Assembly (NCBI RefSeq): GCF_004362055.1
Contig: NZ_SNXB01000001.1
Coordinates: forward strand, 558,001-622,000
From: Flavobacterium sp. 245
GTDB taxonomy: Bacteria > Bacteroidota > Bacteroidia > Flavobacteriales > Flavobacteriaceae
Direction: 5' to 3'
DNA: 64,000 bases
Within the stretch, counting starts at the first letter, position 1, and every line of letters begins with the position of its first letter. Position numbers and translations under genes: made by a program. Below are positions 8,803 through 17,778 of the stretch, piece by piece. Under the pieces are notes generated by a model. It saw only the letters and a list, made by a program, of their open reading frames with translations. It searched no databases and was not told the DNA's origin.

Positions 8803-11800
8803 TTAAAAAGTTACTTCAACACCCAAAGAAATTGTTCTTGGATTTGGGAATGATCCAGCATCATATCCTCTAGAAAATAATCCGTCATTATAATTAAAGT
8901 CAGGATCGTAACCTCTGTATTTGCTGATGATCCATAAATTTTGACCATTTACATACAGTTTCGCTTTTTGAATAAACAAATCTTTTGGCAATGGAAGCTC
9001 ATAACCGATTTCCAATGTCTGTAATTTGATATAATCACCGCTTTCAATAAACCTGTCAGAATCTCTTGCATTTCCGTTTGGATCTCCAATAATAGGACGA
9101 GGCACATTTGTATTCGTATTTGTTGGTGTCCAATAATTCAAGGCATCAACATGGCTGTTTCCATATTGTTCTGTCATTAGATTACGATACAATCCGTTGA
9201 ATACTTTGTTTCCTCCTGAACCTTGCCAGAACATTGAGAAATCCCAATTTTTATAGTTTGCACCAAAATTAATTCCGTAGCTGTATTTAGGAATTGCAAC
9301 TCCCATGAACTTTCTGTCAGCATCAGTAATCTGGCCATCACCATTTAAATCACTGAATTTAAGATCTCCAACACCTGCATTAGTCTGAGTTGGCGACGAA
9401 GCTAAATCAGCAGCGTTTTGAAAAATTCCTGCTACTTGATATGTATAAAGTTCTCCAATTGATCTTCCAACTTCTGTTTTTGAAGCGGCACCATAAATTG
9501 GATTTCCGTCAAGACCAATTTGTAAAACCTCATTTTTCAAGGTTCCTAAATTTGCCGAAATATTGTATTTAAATTCGTGATGATTATTGTTGTAAGTAGC
9601 TGTAAACTCAAAACCGCTGTTTTTAACTGCTCCAGCATTTGTTGTAATACTTGCTGGGAATGCTCCAGTTGAATAAGGCAATGGAACACCAATTAATAAA
9701 TCTGTTGATTTTTTCTGATAATATTCAGCTGTTATTTGCAAATCATTATCAAAGAATCCAAGCTCGACAGCTACGTTTGAAGTAGCCGTTTTTTCCCAGT
9801 GAACATTTGGGTCGATAGCGCTTACAACTGTTGTTCCAGGTGCCAATGTGTTGTTGAAATCGTATCCAGCAAATGCATTAATCGTTGGCGAATAAGCATA
9901 AACTCCAAGTGTATTATTACCTAATTCTCCATAACCTCCTCTAATTTTAATGGTATTAAACCACTCTGGCAAATGGATGAATTTCTCGTTGCTTAATTTC
10001 CATGCTCCAGAAAAAGAGTAGAAATTAGCCGTATTGTTTTCTTCACTAAAAAGAGATGTTTTGTCTTGTCTGAAATTTCCAGTAACAAAATAGCGATCAT
10101 CATAAGAATAATTCAAACGGCTTAAGAAAGAGATGTTCGTAAGTGTATTTTTGTATTCACCTGCACTTGTCGCATCAGCGTACTGAATTTGGCTGATTTC
10201 ACCAGGAGTATAACCAACACCTCTTGACCAATGTCTGTAATAGTCATTTCTTTCTTGAATCCATCCTCCTAAAGCATCGATTTTGTGCTTGTTTAAAGTA
10301 ATTTCGTAAGTCAATAAATTATTCACAAATGTTCTTTGCTGATTTCCATTATCAACATCTAAAGAAGCTTCGTCATTTGTTGTAATATAATACCATCCTA
10401 AATCACTTGGCGGAACAAATTTTCTGTTTTGAAAATCTAATCTGTCGTAGCTTAAATCTAGTTTATATTTTAAGCCTTTAATGATTTCCAATTCTCCCCA
10501 AAGATCTCCGATAAAACGACTTCTCTGTCCGTTATTGGTAATCAAATTATTATATCCTATAACGTTCATAGAGATTGCTCTCTGCGTTAAGTTGTCTGTT
10601 CCCCCGTAACCGCCAAGTCTGTTTGGATCATAAACTGGCATTGTTGGAACCGCACCTAATAAATCTACAATTGCCGATTCTCCAGCGTTGTATTCATTGA
10701 AGTTTTCTTTATCCGATTTTGTATAGCCAATTTTTGAACCATATTTGAATTTTCCTTTTTTACCATATAAATTCAAATTAGCAGAAAATCTTTCGTAATC
10801 CTGAGGCGAATTCAAATAACTTGTATTTTTGAAATAATCGGTATTTAAATTATAGCCTAAAGTTTCAGCACCTCCGCTAAATGTAAGCGAGTGGTTTTCT
10901 ACAAGACCAGTCTGAAAAGCTTCATTTTGCCAGTTTGTGTCAACATTTTTAATGTATGAAGGGCTGTTTGGATCATTTCCTGGAGCAATTCCTAATCCAG
11001 CATTTAGCTCAGCAGCAGTTGTAATTTTTTGATATCCAACTCTGTCTGTCAAATCCCATTTTCTAGCCACATTCTGGAAACCTACAAGCGATTTATATTT
11101 AATGTCTAATTTACCGCTTTTTCCTTTTTTAGTCGTAATAATTACAACTCCATTTGCTCCCTGAACTCCATAAATAGCCGCAGCAGATGCATCTTTTAAA
11201 ACCTGCATCGATTCGATATCTCCTGGTGCAAAGTCATTTGGATTTGATACAATCATTCCGTCAATAACAAAAAGAGGATTGTTATTTGTGAAGGAATTGA
11301 TACCTCTAATTTTTACATTCACAAATCCACCAGGTTCTCCTGATGATTGTACGGTTACACCCGCAACCTGTCCCTGAAGCATTTTTGCAGGATCGTAGGT
11401 TACTGTTTTCTTGGCTGCTTCCATGTCAACTACACCAATTGAACCGGTAAGATCGGCTTTCTTTTGTGTACCATAACCTACAACTACTACTTCATTAAGT
11501 TTATTTGTATCTTCTCCTAATGCAATGTCAATTTTTGATTGATTTCCTATCGTGATTTCTTGATTTTGAAATCCTATAAATGAAAAAACTAAAACATCGT
11601 TTGGAGATGCTTTAATCGAATACTCTCCATCAAAACCAGTTGTGGTAACTGTTTTGGTTCCTTTAATCATAATATTAACACCCGGCAAAGGCAATTTATC
11701 CTGAGCCGAGGTAACAACTCCGTTAATCGTTTTGCCTTGAGCCGACATTTGATTAACAGAAAAAAGCAGCATTACTAATGCTAAAATCCATTCTTTTTTT

Positions 11801-11847
11801 GGCAACAAAAAGTTGCAATAAAAAAATAATCGTTGGTTTGTTATCAT
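8803..11847 (-). CDS. SusC-like TonB-dependent outer-membrane transporter
   Basis: 1014 aa. After a signal region ending at MSAQ comes a carboxypeptidase-regulatory-like domain (GVVTSAQDKLPLPGV... FDGEYSI), a TonB-box-like stretch (NEVVVVGYGTQ), the plug and a long 22-strand-type barrel ending in aromatic FNPRTISLGVEVTF-like strands. It imports oligosaccharides with SusD. It is first in the leftward arabinan operon, with three candidate AraR operators in the 556-bp gap before it. A domain for anti-sigma signalling is not evident, in line with control by a separate regulator. Confidence 0.93.
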   Translation of the reverse strand: MITNQRLFFYCNFLLPKKEWILALVMLLFSVNQMSAQGKTINGVVTSAQDKLPLPGVNIMIKGTKTVTTTGFDGEYSIKASPNDVLVFSFIGFQNQEITIGNQSKIDIALGEDTNKLNEVVVVGYGTQKKADLTGSIGVVDMEAAKKTVTYDPAKMLQGQVAGVTVQSSGEPGGFVNVKIRGINSFTNNNPLFVIDGMIVSNPNDFAPGDIESMQVLKDASAAAIYGVQGANGVVIITTKKGKSGKLDIKYKSLVGFQNVARKWDLTDRVGYQKITTAAELNAGLGIAPGNDPNSPSYIKNVDTNWQNEAFQTGLVENHSLTFSGGAETLGYNLNTDYFKNTSYLNSPQDYERFSANLNLYGKKGKFKYGSKIGYTKSDKENFNEYNAGESAIVDLLGAVPTMPVYDPNRLGGYGGTDNLTQRAISMNVIGYNNLITNNGQRSRFIGDLWGELEIIKGLKYKLDLSYDRLDFQNRKFVPPSDLGWYYITTNDEASLDVDNGNQQRTFVNNLLTYEITLNKHKIDALGGWIQERNDYYRHWSRGVGYTPGEISQIQYADATSAGEYKNTLTNISFLSRLNYSYDDRYFVTGNFRQDKTSLFSEENNTANFYSFSGAWKLSNEKFIHLPEWFNTIKIRGGYGELGNNTLGVYAYSPTINAFAGYDFNNTLAPGTTVVSAIDPNVHWEKTATSNVAVELGFFDNDLQITAEYYQKKSTDLLIGVPLPYSTGAFPASITTNAGAVKNSGFEFTATYNNNHHEFKYNISANLGTLKNEVLQIGLDGNPIYGAASKTEVGRSIGELYTYQVAGIFQNAADLASSPTQTNAGVGDLKFSDLNGDGQITDADRKFMGVAIPKYSYGINFGANYKNWDFSMFWQGSGGNKVFNGLYRNLMTEQYGNSHVDALNYWTPTNTNTNVPRPIIGDPNGNARDSDRFIESGDYIKLQTLEIGYELPLPKDLFIQKAKLYVNGQNLWIISKYRGYDPDFNYNDGLFSRGYDAGSFPNPRTISLGVEVTF

Positions 11848-11880
11848 AAGGTTTAATTAAGTTGGTTAGTGTATAATTAT

Positions 11881-11898
11881 AAGTGTTAATTTTACATT
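11881..11898. promoter_or_regulatory. Candidate AraR operator 1 (susC upstream)
   Basis: AAGTGTTAATTTTACATT, followed by TGTAAAT. Fits AA-RTGTAAA-N-TTTACAY-T with one arm change. About 34 bp before the susC start on the minus strand, where a bound protein could block transcription. Confidence 0.6.
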
Positions 11899-11979
11899 TG
11901 TAAATTTAACTAAAAAAAAACCTCAAAAACAAATTAATATCCTAAAAAAACAGCATAAAAAAAACGCATATCATAAATT

Positions 11980-11997
11980 AAGTGTGAAATTCACATT
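11980..11997. promoter_or_regulatory. Candidate AraR operator 2 (susC upstream)
   Basis: AAGTGTGAAATTCACATT, followed by AATAAAT exactly as at operator 4. The core TGTGAAATTCACA is a perfect palindrome around a central A. Confidence 0.6.
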
Positions 11998-12044
11998 AAT
12001 AAATTGATGTTTTTTTCAAAAAAAAGACCTTTTTTAGGAGTTAT

Positions 12045-12062
12045 TTGTGTAAAATATACACT
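12045..12062. promoter_or_regulatory. Candidate AraR operator 3 (susC upstream)
   Basis: TTGTGTAAAATATACACT. Arms GTGTA/TACAC are perfect, but the outer AA and the 3' extension differ from the other copies, so this is a weaker member. Confidence 0.45.
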
Positions 12063-12331
12063 TTTTATCAAAAAGCCACTTTTTAATCAAAAAACTGCTC
12101 TATGAAAAAAAATTATAAATAGGCTGTTTTAGAATAATTTGCAGTATAAAAAATATTTTATTTGTAAAAAAAATCTTGTTTATGAGACTTAATTTTCTGC
12201 ACAGATTGCGTCGAATATTAAAAAAACGACTTATTTTTGTTTCGAAAACGTTTGAAAATGATAAAATAAGCTCCCAAATGCAATTTTGTTATGATTTGTT
12301 TTAACTTCTTTTTTTCATAATTTTTTGTTTT

Positions 12332-12349
12332 AAGTGTAAAATCTACATT
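12332..12349. promoter_or_regulatory. Candidate AraR operator 4 (araR upstream, autoregulation)
   Basis: AAGTGTAAAATCTACATT followed by AATAAAT, 54 bp before the araR ATG. Suggests autoregulation. Confidence 0.6.
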
Positions 12350-12403
12350 AATAAATTATGAAACGTATTAGGAAGTTTATATATTTACCACAAAATATTA
12401 ATT

Positions 12404-13093
12404 ATGCTAAACAGTTATAGCTCTGCTGATAAAGCTTTATTAGCAGTGGATTGCATCATTTTTGGTTTCGACAATCAGGGTTTAAAAATACTTTTAATAA
12501 AAAGGGACTTTGAGCCAGAAAAGGGCAAATGGTCTTTAATTGGAGGGTTTTTAAAGCGTGATGAAGTACTGGATAATGCCGCGATACGAATTTTAAATAC
12601 ATACACAGGTTTAAACGATATCTATATGGAGCAGCTTTATGCGTACTCCGAAATTGATCGTGATCCTGTTGAAAGAACCATTTCGGTTTCTTATTATGCT
12701 TTGATTAATATCGAAAATCATAATGCTGAGCTGATCAAAAATTATCACGCACAGTGGTTTAGTATTACCGATGCGCCAAACCTGATTTTTGACCATAATG
12801 AAATGGTTGAACATGCTATCAGAAGACTTCGTTACAGAACTTCGATAAAACCAATTGGATTTGAATTGCTTCCTGAGAAATTCACTATGAGGCAGTTACT
12901 AGAATTGTATGAGGCCATTTTGAGCAAAGAATTAGATAAACGTAATTTTATCAGTAAAATTAATTCATTAGAAATTCTGAATAAATTAGATGAAAAAGAT
13001 ATGCAGTCTTCCCGCAAAGGTTCTTACTTGTACACTTTCAACAAAGAAAAATATGAAGAAAAATTACTTAATGATTTTGTGTTGAATTTATAA
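12404..13093 (+). CDS. araR: NUDIX-domain transcriptional regulator, AraR-like (NrtR family)
   Basis: 229 aa. The N-terminal half is a NUDIX fold (AVDCIIFGF..., GKWSLIGGF at about 46-54), but the Nudix box REUXEE is replaced by RILNTY, so hydrolase activity is probably lost. The C-terminal third is a winged helix (MRQLLELYEAIL; DKRNFISKIN; RKGSYLYTF). This is the architecture of the NrtR-type sugar regulators, including the arabinose-responsive AraR of Bacteroides. Position between the arabinan SusCD operon and a transaldolase, with matching palindromes before each, supports arabinose-responsive repression. The inducer is inferred. Confidence 0.82.
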   Translation: MLNSYSSADKALLAVDCIIFGFDNQGLKILLIKRDFEPEKGKWSLIGGFLKRDEVLDNAAIRILNTYTGLNDIYMEQLYAYSEIDRDPVERTISVSYYALINIENHNAELIKNYHAQWFSITDAPNLIFDHNEMVEHAIRRLRYRTSIKPIGFELLPEKFTMRQLLELYEAILSKELDKRNFISKINSLEILNKLDEKDMQSSRKGSYLYTFNKEKYEEKLLNDFVLNL

Positions 13094-13102
13094 ATGATTG
13101 GC

Positions 13103-13312
13103 CCGCAGATCTAGCAGATTAAACTGATTTACACAGATTATTTTTTATATTCTTAAAAAAACAAAACCCTGAAAGCCACAATCTTTCAGGGTTTTTACTT
13201 CAATAAAACTACTTATTAAAAAACTAACTAATTACATTTTTAGTTTTGCCACAGATTTTTCTCTATTAAATAAAATCTGCGCAAATCAGTTTAATCCGTT
13301 TAATCGGTGGGC
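13103..13312. repeat. Long imperfect inverted repeat enclosing a terminator
   Basis: The left arm from GCCCGCAGAT through AGATTAAACTGATTT pairs imperfectly with the right arm ending at 13312 (AAATCAGTTTAATC ... GGTGGGC). It fills the gap between the convergent araR and transaldolase genes, and an intrinsic terminator (13163-13196) is its loop. Confidence 0.75.
13163..13196. terminator. Bidirectional intrinsic terminator between araR and transaldolase
   Basis: A 13-bp perfect stem (AAAACCCTGAAAG / CTTTCAGGGTTTT) with a 7-nt loop. A-run on one side and T-run on the other serve both converging genes. Confidence 0.85.
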
Positions 13313-13318
13313 TATAAA

Positions 13319-13975
13319 TTAGCTATTACCTTTTTGATAATCCGCAAGGAAAGTTGCCAGACCAATATCTGTTAACGGATGTTTCAGCAAACCTTCAATC
13401 GCGCTTAATGGTCCCGTAATAACATCAGATCCAATTTTTGCGCAATTAATAATATGCATTACATTTCGAACTGAGGCTGCAAGAATCTGAGTTTCATATC
13501 CGTAATTATCATATATCAATCTTATTTCTTCAATTAGATTCATTCCGTCTGTCGAAATATCATCTAAACGTCCAATAAACGGAGATACATAAGTCGCTCC
13601 CGCCTTTGCTGCCAATAACGCCTGGCCAGAAGAAAATACTAAAGTACAGTTGGTTCTGATTCCTTTATTAGCAAAATATCTGATTGCTTTTACTCCTTCT
13701 TTTATCATCGGAATTTTAACTACAATCTGCGGATGTAATGCGGCCAATTTTTCTCCTTCGGCAATCATGCCTTCAAAATCAGTTGAAATTACCTCGGCAC
13801 TAACGTCGCCTTCTACCAGTTCACAAATTTTTACGTAATGATCTAAAATATTCTGTGCTCCTGTAATTCCTTCTTTTGCCATTAATGACGGATTTGTGGT
13901 TACACCATCTAAAACTCCTAAATCATTGGCTTCTTTAATATCTTTTAAATTTGCTGTATCTATAAAAAATTTCAT
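13319..13975 (-). CDS. Small transaldolase / fructose-6-phosphate aldolase family (TalC type)
   Basis: 218 aa, the typical length of the single-domain TalC/FSA subfamily. It starts MKFFIDTANL and carries VTTNPSL and the Schiff-base Lys87 in VVKIPM. Most enzymes of this subfamily are transaldolases of the non-oxidative pentose phosphate pathway; a few are fructose-6-phosphate aldolases, and sequence alone does not decide. Close to the arabinose regulator and with an AraR-type palindrome 96 bp upstream, it probably handles pentose phosphates from arabinose. Convergent with araR. Confidence 0.88.
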   Translation of the reverse strand: MKFFIDTANLKDIKEANDLGVLDGVTTNPSLMAKEGITGAQNILDHYVKICELVEGDVSAEVISTDFEGMIAEGEKLAALHPQIVVKIPMIKEGVKAIRYFANKGIRTNCTLVFSSGQALLAAKAGATYVSPFIGRLDDISTDGMNLIEEIRLIYDNYGYETQILAASVRNVMHIINCAKIGSDVITGPLSAIEGLLKHPLTDIGLATFLADYQKGNS

Positions 13976-14070
13976 TTGTCTTTTTTTTGAATGAATTAAA
14001 AACTAGTTTGTTTTATCTATTTGACGAGTTTCTTCCTAGGTATTCTCTTCAATAAAACAAATCAAATAAT

Positions 14071-14088
14071 AAGTGTAAAATTTACATT
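14071..14088. promoter_or_regulatory. Candidate AraR operator 5 (transaldolase upstream)
   Basis: AAGTGTAAAATTTACATT, the best match to the consensus (GTGTAAA-A-TTTACAT), followed by TACAAAT. It lies 96 bp upstream of the leftward transaldolase start. Confidence 0.65.
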
Positions 14089-14250
14089 TACAAATGTATG
14101 TAAAATATTTTCACAAAAACAAAAAATTGTTTCCTTATTTTTTTAATTAAAAAAATGATGATTTGTCAAGCAATCAGAAAATTGTTTGTGATTAAAACAC
14201 AAAAACGAGAGAATTGTATTTTGTGTTATTCGTCAATTGCAAAAATGAAT

Positions 14251-14398
14251 TTTAAACACATAGAAACATAGATTTTCTGCGTAATTAAAAGAATGCAAAA
14301 GAAAAACATATTTCTTTCACATAGCAGACTATGTTTATTTGAAACAAGTGAAACGCCTTTTTTTAAACAAACAAAAGCTATGTTTCTATGTGTTTAAA
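14251..14398. repeat. MITE-like element with 21-bp perfect terminal inverted repeats
   Basis: The 21-bp arms at 14251-14271 and 14378-14398 (ends TTTAAACACATAG / CTATGTGTTTAAA) are exact reverse complements separated by 106 bp. The interior contains another CACATAG...CTATGTTT pair. No open reading frame. No clear target-site duplication is visible. Confidence 0.75.
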
Positions 14399-14414
14399 AA
14401 AATAATCGAAAGTA

Positions 14415-15413
14415 TTACAAAGAATTTCTCATGATCAAAGACGATTTATTTTCGATTTGCTCCTTTTTTCCTTTCAAAACCATTTCGGCTAGAATTTTTC
14501 CCATGGTTTCAAAATGAGTCGAAATTGTAGTAATTCCGTTCGCGACGATCTTTTTTAATCGTGTTTCGTTATAAGAAATAATTCCGAAATCAAGTCCCAA
14601 TCTCAAATTCTGATTTCTTGCATTTTCAATTACATGGACCAGCTCGCGATCGGTTGGGATAATATATACATCGCCAACAGCAATTTTTCGATCTGTAAAT
14701 TCACTTATGATTTCGTACTCAAAATTATACTCCAAACAAAAAGCTTCAAAACCTATTTTCATGCCAAGCGGTTCTCTAAATCCAGGGAAAATTAAAATCA
14801 ATTTTTTGTAATTTTTCAATCTCGCTTTTGCATTATACAAACCTTCAAAAATATCTTTCTCATGGTTTTGATAAATCGCCGGATATGCTCTTAAATCAGG
14901 ATTGGTCTGATCCAATATGATAACTTCGTTTACTGGTAGGGTTTTTATTGAAGAGGCCGTATCAAGCAAATTCGTTGGCATGATAATGTATTTGGTATAA
15001 TTTCCATTACTGTCATTTATGAGCTTTTGGAAAACCTGAATATTAAAATGATGAAAAAAAATATCAACCTGAACATTTTTCCCGATGTGCTGCAAAAACG
15101 AATTATAAATATCTTCCTTAAAAATATTTAGTTCGTCAAAAAGTAAAAAAACCTTTTGTTTTATAGTGGTTTCAACGCTTTTAACATAATAGCCTTTACC
15201 CGGAATGGCATAAATAATTCCTCTTTTTTTTAATTCGTCATACGCCAGCAAAACGGTATCGCGAGATAAAGAAAAAGCCAGACAAACTTTATTTACTGAC
15301 GGAAGACGGTCGCCTTTTACTAATTTTTCTTCGTCGATTGCTTTTTCAATTGACAGAATTATCTGCTTATATTTTGGCAGACCAATGTTATTTTGGATTG
15401 AGATAATATTCAT
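14415..15413 (-). CDS. GntR-type regulator with periplasmic-binding-like sugar sensor domain
   Basis: 332 aa. Residues about 5-75 form a GntR winged helix (GLPKYKQIILSIEKAI; GDRLPSVNKV; SRDTVLLAYDELKKRG). The rest is a LacI-like, periplasmic-binding-protein-like sensor domain without transmembrane segments. Such GntR/PBP fusions control sugar loci in Bacteroidota. It is divergent from galM, with a tandem ACTGGTA repeat between them as likely operator, so control of the galactan/galactose genes is inferred. An upstream TTG at 15434 extends the frame, but ATG 15413 gives the normal N-terminus. Confidence 0.8.
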   Translation of the reverse strand: MNIISIQNNIGLPKYKQIILSIEKAIDEEKLVKGDRLPSVNKVCLAFSLSRDTVLLAYDELKKRGIIYAIPGKGYYVKSVETTIKQKVFLLFDELNIFKEDIYNSFLQHIGKNVQVDIFFHHFNIQVFQKLINDSNGNYTKYIIMPTNLLDTASSIKTLPVNEVIILDQTNPDLRAYPAIYQNHEKDIFEGLYNAKARLKNYKKLILIFPGFREPLGMKIGFEAFCLEYNFEYEIISEFTDRKIAVGDVYIIPTDRELVHVIENARNQNLRLGLDFGIISYNETRLKKIVANGITTISTHFETMGKILAEMVLKGKKEQIENKSSLIMRNSL

Positions 15414-15444
15414 AAAAATTGAAATTTGGCGCAATATACAAAAA

Positions 15445-15464
15445 ACTGGTAGGTACTGGTATGT
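15445..15464. promoter_or_regulatory. Candidate GntR operator: tandem ACTGGTAGGT / ACTGGTATGT
   Basis: Two direct 10-bp copies (15445-15454, 15455-15464), one helical turn apart, between the gntR and galM starts and upstream of the galM -7 box. The TACTGGTA core is seen nowhere else that I noticed in the window. Confidence 0.55.
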
Positions 15465-15482
15465 AAACGCAAGAAATGTTTC

Positions 15483-15490
15483 TACTTTTG
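15483..15490 (+). promoter_or_regulatory. -7 promoter element of galM operon (TACTTTTG)
   Basis: Exact match to the Bacteroidota TAnnTTTG -7 element. No TTG at the ideal -33 distance, in keeping with an activated promoter. A transcription start a few bases on rules out the ATG at 15476 as translation start. A weak AraR-like palindrome (TTTTGAA-T-TTCACAT, 15486-15500) overlaps it. Confidence 0.5.
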
Positions 15491-15514
15491 AATTTCACAT
15501 TTGTCAAAAATAGC

Positions 15515-16567
15515 ATGGAAATAAAACATATATCGCATTTTCAAGATGCTTCTGCATATAAATCTTTTGGTTTAACGCTTGATAACCAAGAAATTCTTTC
15601 TTTCGAATTGTCAAACAAAAACGGAATGAAAGTTCAGTTAATCAATTATGGAGCAACGGTAACCTCATTGCAAATTCCTGTTGATGGAAAATTGGTTGAT
15701 GTGGTTTTGGGTTTTGATACTTTAGAATCTTATATCGGGTCATACAATTTACCAAGTGCTCCTTATTTTGGAACTACTGTTGGACGTTATGCCGGAAGAA
15801 TCAATAAAGGAATTTTTACTCTAAATGGAAAAGAATTTCAATTAGCTGGCAATAATAATGGAAATGCTTTGCATGGAGGAAATGAAGGTTTTGGAAAAAA
15901 AGCATGGAATGTTTCCGACGTAACGTCGGGAGAAAACCCATCAATTACTTTTAGTCTTTTAAGCGAAGATTTAGATCAAAATTATCCGGGAACGTTGTAT
16001 GTTGATTTAAAATATACATTAACAGAAGCAAACGAATTAAAACTGGAATATAAAGCGACAACAACTGAAGATACTGTTATTAACTTAACGCATCACAGTT
16101 ATTTCAATTTAAACGGACATGATTCGTCTGTTTTAGATCAGGAAATGTCTATTGTTTCAGATAAAATTTTAGAAACAGATTCAGAGAATATTCCAACAGG
16201 AAAATTTACTTCACTTTCGGGTCATGATTTCGATTTTAGAACTTCCAAAAACTGTCCGACGTCAATCGACAATTCATTTGTAATTGAACCTTCAACCGAT
16301 GTTGTCGCAACTTTATACAGCCCCAAAACAAAATTAAAAATGAGCGTTTATACAAATCAGCCAAGTGTACATATATATGTAGGCGGAAACTGTTTTGATA
16401 TTTTAAAAGGAAAAGAAAACGTAAATTACAGTCCCGTAAGCGGTATTTGTTTTGAAACGCAAAATTTTCCTGATGCACCAAATCAAGACCATTTCCCAAA
16501 TTCAGTTTTGAAAAAAGGAGAAGAATATCAGCAAACAACGGTTTACAAATTTGAAACTTTAACTTAA
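15515..16567 (+). CDS. galM: Galactose mutarotase (aldose 1-epimerase)
   Basis: 350 aa cytosolic-type enzyme interconverting alpha and beta galactose. Family motifs are NYGATVTSLQIP, LGFDTLESY, GTTVGRYAGRI, NALHGG and the catalytic His in LTHHSYFNL; a Glu near the C-terminus lies in GICFETQNFPDAPN. ATG 15515 is preferred over ATG 15476 because the earlier one precedes the predicted promoter -7 box and adds an atypical tail. First gene of the galactan/galactose set, 5 bp before the GH53 gene. Confidence 0.92.
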   Translation: MEIKHISHFQDASAYKSFGLTLDNQEILSFELSNKNGMKVQLINYGATVTSLQIPVDGKLVDVVLGFDTLESYIGSYNLPSAPYFGTTVGRYAGRINKGIFTLNGKEFQLAGNNNGNALHGGNEGFGKKAWNVSDVTSGENPSITFSLLSEDLDQNYPGTLYVDLKYTLTEANELKLEYKATTTEDTVINLTHHSYFNLNGHDSSVLDQEMSIVSDKILETDSENIPTGKFTSLSGHDFDFRTSKNCPTSIDNSFVIEPSTDVVATLYSPKTKLKMSVYTNQPSVHIYVGGNCFDILKGKENVNYSPVSGICFETQNFPDAPNQDHFPNSVLKKGEEYQQTTVYKFETLT

Positions 16568-16572
16568 GATTT

Positions 16573-17610
16573 ATGAAGAAGATCAAAGTATTATTAAGCC
16601 TTTTTGCTGTTGCTGTTTTTGTTTCATGCACCACAACAAAAGACAGCAAGGAAACAAAAACTGAAGATAAAAGTTTTGCAAAAGGAGCCGATGTAGGCTG
16701 GTTGCCGCAAATGGAAGCAACGGGGTATAAATTTTATGATACAGACGGAAAAGAAAAAGACTGTCTTCAATTATTAAAAGACCGCGGCATCAACACGATT
16801 CGTCTGCGCGTTTGGGTAAACCCTAACAACGATAAAGCAAGCGGACACTGCAGTCCAGAAGAAACAGTTGTTATGGCGGTTCGTGCTCAAAAAATGGGAA
16901 TGCGCATTATGATCGATTTTCATTACAGCGATTCTTGGGCAGATCCCGGAAAACAAAATAAACCTGCAGCTTGGGCTCAACATTCATTTACTGAGTTATT
17001 AAATGATGTTTACAATCATACTTTTGATGTATTAACTTTATTAAAAAAGGCTGGAGTAACTCCAGAATGGGTTCAGGTTGGAAATGAAATTCCGGGTGGT
17101 ATGCTTTGGCCAGACGGAAGTTCAGACAATTTTGGACAATTGGCACAATTACTTAATAAAGGATACGATGCGACAAAAGCAATCGATTCAAAAATAAAAG
17201 TGGTCGTGCATCTTGACGAAGGAAACAAAAGCGAAAAATTCAGATGGTTTTTTGACAAAGCAACCGCTAATAATGTAAAATATGATGTTATTGGAATGTC
17301 TTATTATCCTTATTGGATCAAAACCGATTACAAAAGCACCATTTTAGATTTAGAAAATAATCTAAAAGACATGGCATCGCGTTACAACAAAGAAGTTATG
17401 GTTGTCGAAGTTGGCGGTGATTATACTTTGGTACAAAACACAAAAGAAATGCTTGAAGCTACTATAAAAGCAGTAAAAAGTGTTCCAAACAACAAAGGTT
17501 TAGGTGTAATTTATTGGGAACCGGAAGGCGAAAAAAGCTGGAGCGGTTATCAATTAAGCGCTTGGCTTTCTGACGGAAAACCTTCGCCTGCGTTGGATGC
17601 TTTCAAATAA
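16573..17610 (+). CDS. GH53 endo-beta-1,4-galactanase, lipoprotein
   Basis: 345 aa. The lipoprotein signal ends at FVSC (Cys19), so it is probably outer-membrane anchored. The TIM barrel starts GADVGWLPQME and has the GH53 acid/base Glu172 (VGNEIPGG) and nucleophile Glu279 (VVEVGG). It cuts beta-1,4-galactan of pectic arabinogalactan I to galacto-oligosaccharides, which the adjacent GH2 enzyme would shorten. No second SusCD pair accompanies it in the window, so the single pair at 7210-11847 may serve both polymers. Confidence 0.92.
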   Translation: MKKIKVLLSLFAVAVFVSCTTTKDSKETKTEDKSFAKGADVGWLPQMEATGYKFYDTDGKEKDCLQLLKDRGINTIRLRVWVNPNNDKASGHCSPEETVVMAVRAQKMGMRIMIDFHYSDSWADPGKQNKPAAWAQHSFTELLNDVYNHTFDVLTLLKKAGVTPEWVQVGNEIPGGMLWPDGSSDNFGQLAQLLNKGYDATKAIDSKIKVVVHLDEGNKSEKFRWFFDKATANNVKYDVIGMSYYPYWIKTDYKSTILDLENNLKDMASRYNKEVMVVEVGGDYTLVQNTKEMLEATIKAVKSVPNNKGLGVIYWEPEGEKSWSGYQLSAWLSDGKPSPALDAFK

Positions 17611-17627
17611 TACACAATTAAAATTTA

Positions 17628-17764
17628 CCATTAAGGCATTAAGATTCATTAAGCTTTGTGTTGAATTTAAGATTATTAAGTTTTGCGTTCACTTATAATA
17701 CATTTAGCTTGGCTTAATTCTCTTGACAAAGCTTGGACTTAATTTTCTTAATATCTTAATGGTT
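17628..17764. repeat. Imperfect inverted repeat with ATTAAG/CTTAAT words
   Basis: Left words ACCATTAAGGCATTAAG and right words CTTAATATCTTAATGGT pair imperfectly. It fills nearly the whole gap between the GH53 and GH2 genes, ending 14 bp before the GH2 ATG, and could affect expression of the downstream genes. Confidence 0.7.
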
Positions 17765-17778
17765 AAAAAAAACAGAAA

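Larger units (their letters stand above)
11848..12403. other. 556-bp intergenic control region between susC and araR
   Basis: Very AT-rich divergent gap. It holds four candidate AraR operators (11881, 11980, 12045, 12332) described separately. I found no exact TAnnTTTG -7 element for either gene; TATATTTA before araR is the nearest match. No coding sequence is seen. Confidence 0.6.
13976..14414. other. 439-bp gap between transaldolase and gntR
   Basis: Contains the presumed transaldolase promoter and an operator-like palindrome at 14071-14088, then a 148-bp terminal-inverted-repeat element (14251-14398). No coding sequence seen. Confidence 0.6.
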
